Shown here in pieces: positions 62,620-64,000 of a stretch of 64,000 nt of DNA. Origin of the DNA: Pedobacter steynii. GTDB taxonomy: Bacteria > Bacteroidota > Bacteroidia > Sphingobacteriales > Sphingobacteriaceae. The position numbers were made by a program, and so were the translations under genes. The notes under the pieces were generated by a model that was given only the letters and a program-made list of their open reading frames with translations, ran no database searches and was not told the DNA's origin. Position 1 is the stretch's first letter. Every line of letters starts with the position of its first letter. Location: assembly GCF_001721645.1 (NCBI RefSeq), contig NZ_CP017141.1:1798001-1862000 (forward strand), in the 5' to 3' direction.

Positions 62620-64000
62620 TTAGGGTTTTAATACGGTCAGGGATACGGAGGAAGGATTTAGTTCATCATGATAAATGCGGTGAACTGCCTTTTGAAAATC
62701 ATCGTCTGATGCATGATAGATGTCTGTAAACTTTTGTGGGTTACGGTCTACCAGAGGGAACCAGGAATTTTGAACCTGAATCATAATCCTATGTCCTTTC
62801 TTGAAGGTGTGTGCGACATCAGGGATGCTATAATTGACCTTTGTGACTTTTCCCGGCACAAATGGCTCAGGCTTTTCAAAACTATTTCTGAACTTTCCAC
62901 GCATGACCTCTCCACGTACCAGCATCTGATATCCACCCATAATGATGTTTTTGGGATTAGGTTCCATTGGAAGTGCATCTTCCGGATAAACATCGATTAG
63001 TTTAACTACATAATCTGCGTCTGTTCCTGAGGTAGAAACGACAAGATTAGCTGTAATTGGCCCTGTTAATGTAAAATCCTCGTCAAGCACTTCTGTTTGG
63101 AAAACTTGTACATCAGGTCTCCGTGCTGCAAAACGCTGATCGTCGATCATGTATTCTCTTGTTCTTCTGGCCTGTACACCATCCTGATAAGGGACCGGGT
63201 TGGCCGGATTACTTTCGTATTGGTTATAGCTGTTGGATACGTTAGGCTTCAGGAAGCTAAGCTTGCCTTCGGGCTGAAAGTAAAGTGTTTTGTTTTCCGT
63301 GTTCTTTGGTGGCCAGGTTTCAAAACCTTTCCATTCGTTACTTCCGGTAATGAAAATATTGGCTTCAGCAATTTTAGCGTCAGGGGCATCTTTCAGGTAG
63401 TGCATAAAAAATGGAAATTCCAGGTTCTTCTGATACCAGGTACTGGTTGGCTGTCCAAAGCTGATGTCTCCAAAACTCTCACCGGTTCCTCTGGCCCAGC
63501 CTCCATGGAACCATGGCCCCATTACAAGATTGTTTTTTGTAGTTGGGTTTTGTTTCTCTATTGCCTGGTAGGTATGTAATGCACCATAAGCATCTTCTGC
63601 ATCAAAGAATCCCCCTACTACAAGTACAGCTGGTTTTATTCCAGTTAAATGTGGTCGGATGTTCATCGCCTTCCAGAAGGCATCATAATTGCCATGTGTC
63701 ATGAGGTCATCCCAGAATTTGATGCTGTCGCCAAAATATTTTTGCTTTACATTTTTTAATGCACCAACATTCAGGTAAAAACGATAGTTATCGGTGATGG
63801 GATATTTAAAAGGTTTAGGACCTTTATCCGGAGTAATTGGTTTTGGCCTCGGAACACCGAACGAAGAGTAGAAGCTGAAAGCATCTGCCAGCATAAACGC
63901 GCCGTTATGATGAAAATCATCACCCATAAACCAATCGGTAACGGGGGCTTGTGGAGATACGGCTTTTAAGCCCTTATGTGCGCCGGGAAGAGCTGCAGTG
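62620..64000 (-). CDS. CocE/NonD family hydrolase (X-Pro dipeptidyl-peptidase type), partial
   Basis: The C-terminal 460 residues of a protein whose start lies beyond the right edge. The frame is open through an internal ATG at 63927; the codons before it read PGAHKGLKAVSPQAPVTDWF, the conserved approach of this family, so 63927 is not the true start. Later blocks are VLVVGGFFDAEDAYGAL (triad aspartate region), VMGPWFHGGWARGTGESFGD, and the C-terminal jelly-roll domain with FKKGHRIMIQVQNSWFPLVDRNP. The catalytic serine would lie outside the window. Such enzymes act as Xaa-Pro peptidases, glutaryl-7-ACA acylases or cocaine esterase-like hydrolases; pairing with an M1 peptidase suggests peptide use. 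Confidence 0.93.
   Translation of the reverse strand, partial: TAALPGAHKGLKAVSPQAPVTDWFMGDDFHHNGAFMLADAFSFYSSFGVPRPKPITPDKGPKPFKYPITDNYRFYLNVGALKNVKQKYFGDSIKFWDDLMTHGNYDAFWKAMNIRPHLTGIKPAVLVVGGFFDAEDAYGALHTYQAIEKQNPTTKNNLVMGPWFHGGWARGTGESFGDISFGQPTSTWYQKNLEFPFFMHYLKDAPDAKIAEANIFITGSNEWKGFETWPPKNTENKTLYFQPEGKLSFLKPNVSNSYNQYESNPANPVPYQDGVQARRTREYMIDDQRFAARRPDVQVFQTEVLDEDFTLTGPITANLVVSTSGTDADYVVKLIDVYPEDALPMEPNPKNIIMGGYQMLVRGEVMRGKFRNSFEKPEPFVPGKVTKVNYSIPDVAHTFKKGHRIMIQVQNSWFPLVDRNPQKFTDIYHASDDDFQKAVHRIYHDELNPSSVSLTVLKP

Noticed and set aside
63925-63927. ATG at 63927 as the start of the CocE-type hydrolase
   Set aside because: The frame continues open to the window edge and the upstream codons encode a conserved family segment, so the gene is truncated by the window.

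Overview
The window looks like a chromosomal segment of a Bacteroidota bacterium, most likely Sphingobacteriaceae (Pedobacter-like). The evidence is the moderate-to-low GC, the Bacteroidota promoter -7 motif TAnnTTTG in front of many genes, weak Shine-Dalgarno signals, a type IX secretion (T9SS) cargo with a gliding-motility C-terminal domain next to a PorP/SprF protein, SusD-free OmpA/TSP3 porins, DUF2807 proteins and Cry-DASH genes. The genus is inference. I saw no tRNA, rRNA, CRISPR array, insertion sequence or prophage.

Layout. 1-4460: the end of an upstream gene, a hybrid histidine kinase with an HPt domain, and a convergent sigma-54 activator (NtrC type) whose stop codons lie 2 bp apart, then a small secreted protein. 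The kinase has an almost perfect sigma-54 promoter (143-158) with an inverted repeat about 134 bp upstream of the predicted start of transcription. 4461-7960: an 11-bp tandem repeat, an Rrf2 regulator with four cysteines, a uroporphyrinogen-III methyltransferase and a secreted subtilase. 8016-10538: a STAND/NACHT-like regulator with an altered Walker A. 10843-27884: a three-gene surface operon made of a 4673-residue T9SS type-B cargo with Ig-like repeats, a PorP/SprF protein and an OmpA/PD40 anchor. 27979-30403: small protein, GAF protein, GNAT acetyltransferase, BadF-type sugar kinase. 30422-35971: an RND efflux operon (membrane fusion protein, pump, TolC-like channel) that runs into the kinase gene. 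36280-43788: M61 peptidase, small outer membrane protein, acyl-CoA ligase, gamma-glutamyltransferase lipoprotein, OmpA porin. 43919-49766: MarR regulator and fadN-fadA-fadE type beta-oxidation operon. 49894-51287: two FKBP-type lipoproteins. 51305-55974: a light/DNA-repair cluster (CPD photolyase, TIGR01777 epimerase, Cry-DASH, CarH-like B12 MerR regulator). 56040-60087: sucA-sucB. 60159-64000: DUF2807 protein, M1 peptidase and a CocE-type hydrolase that runs off the end.

How genes work together. The most interesting circuits are (1) the kinase/sigma-54 activator pair, which probably drives its own kinase gene through RpoN; (2) the light cluster, where a MerR protein retains the W-x9-EH and ExHxxG adenosylcobalamin motifs of CarH, sits next to two photolyase-family genes and has three AACAA/TTGTT inverted repeats directly before its start; and (3) the giant adhesin operon, whose repeat array is recently amplified (1080-bp units identical at DNA level) and exactly 270-bp periodic over 18 domains. 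Fatty-acid activation, beta-oxidation and the TCA enzyme 2-oxoglutarate dehydrogenase make up the metabolic core of the right half.
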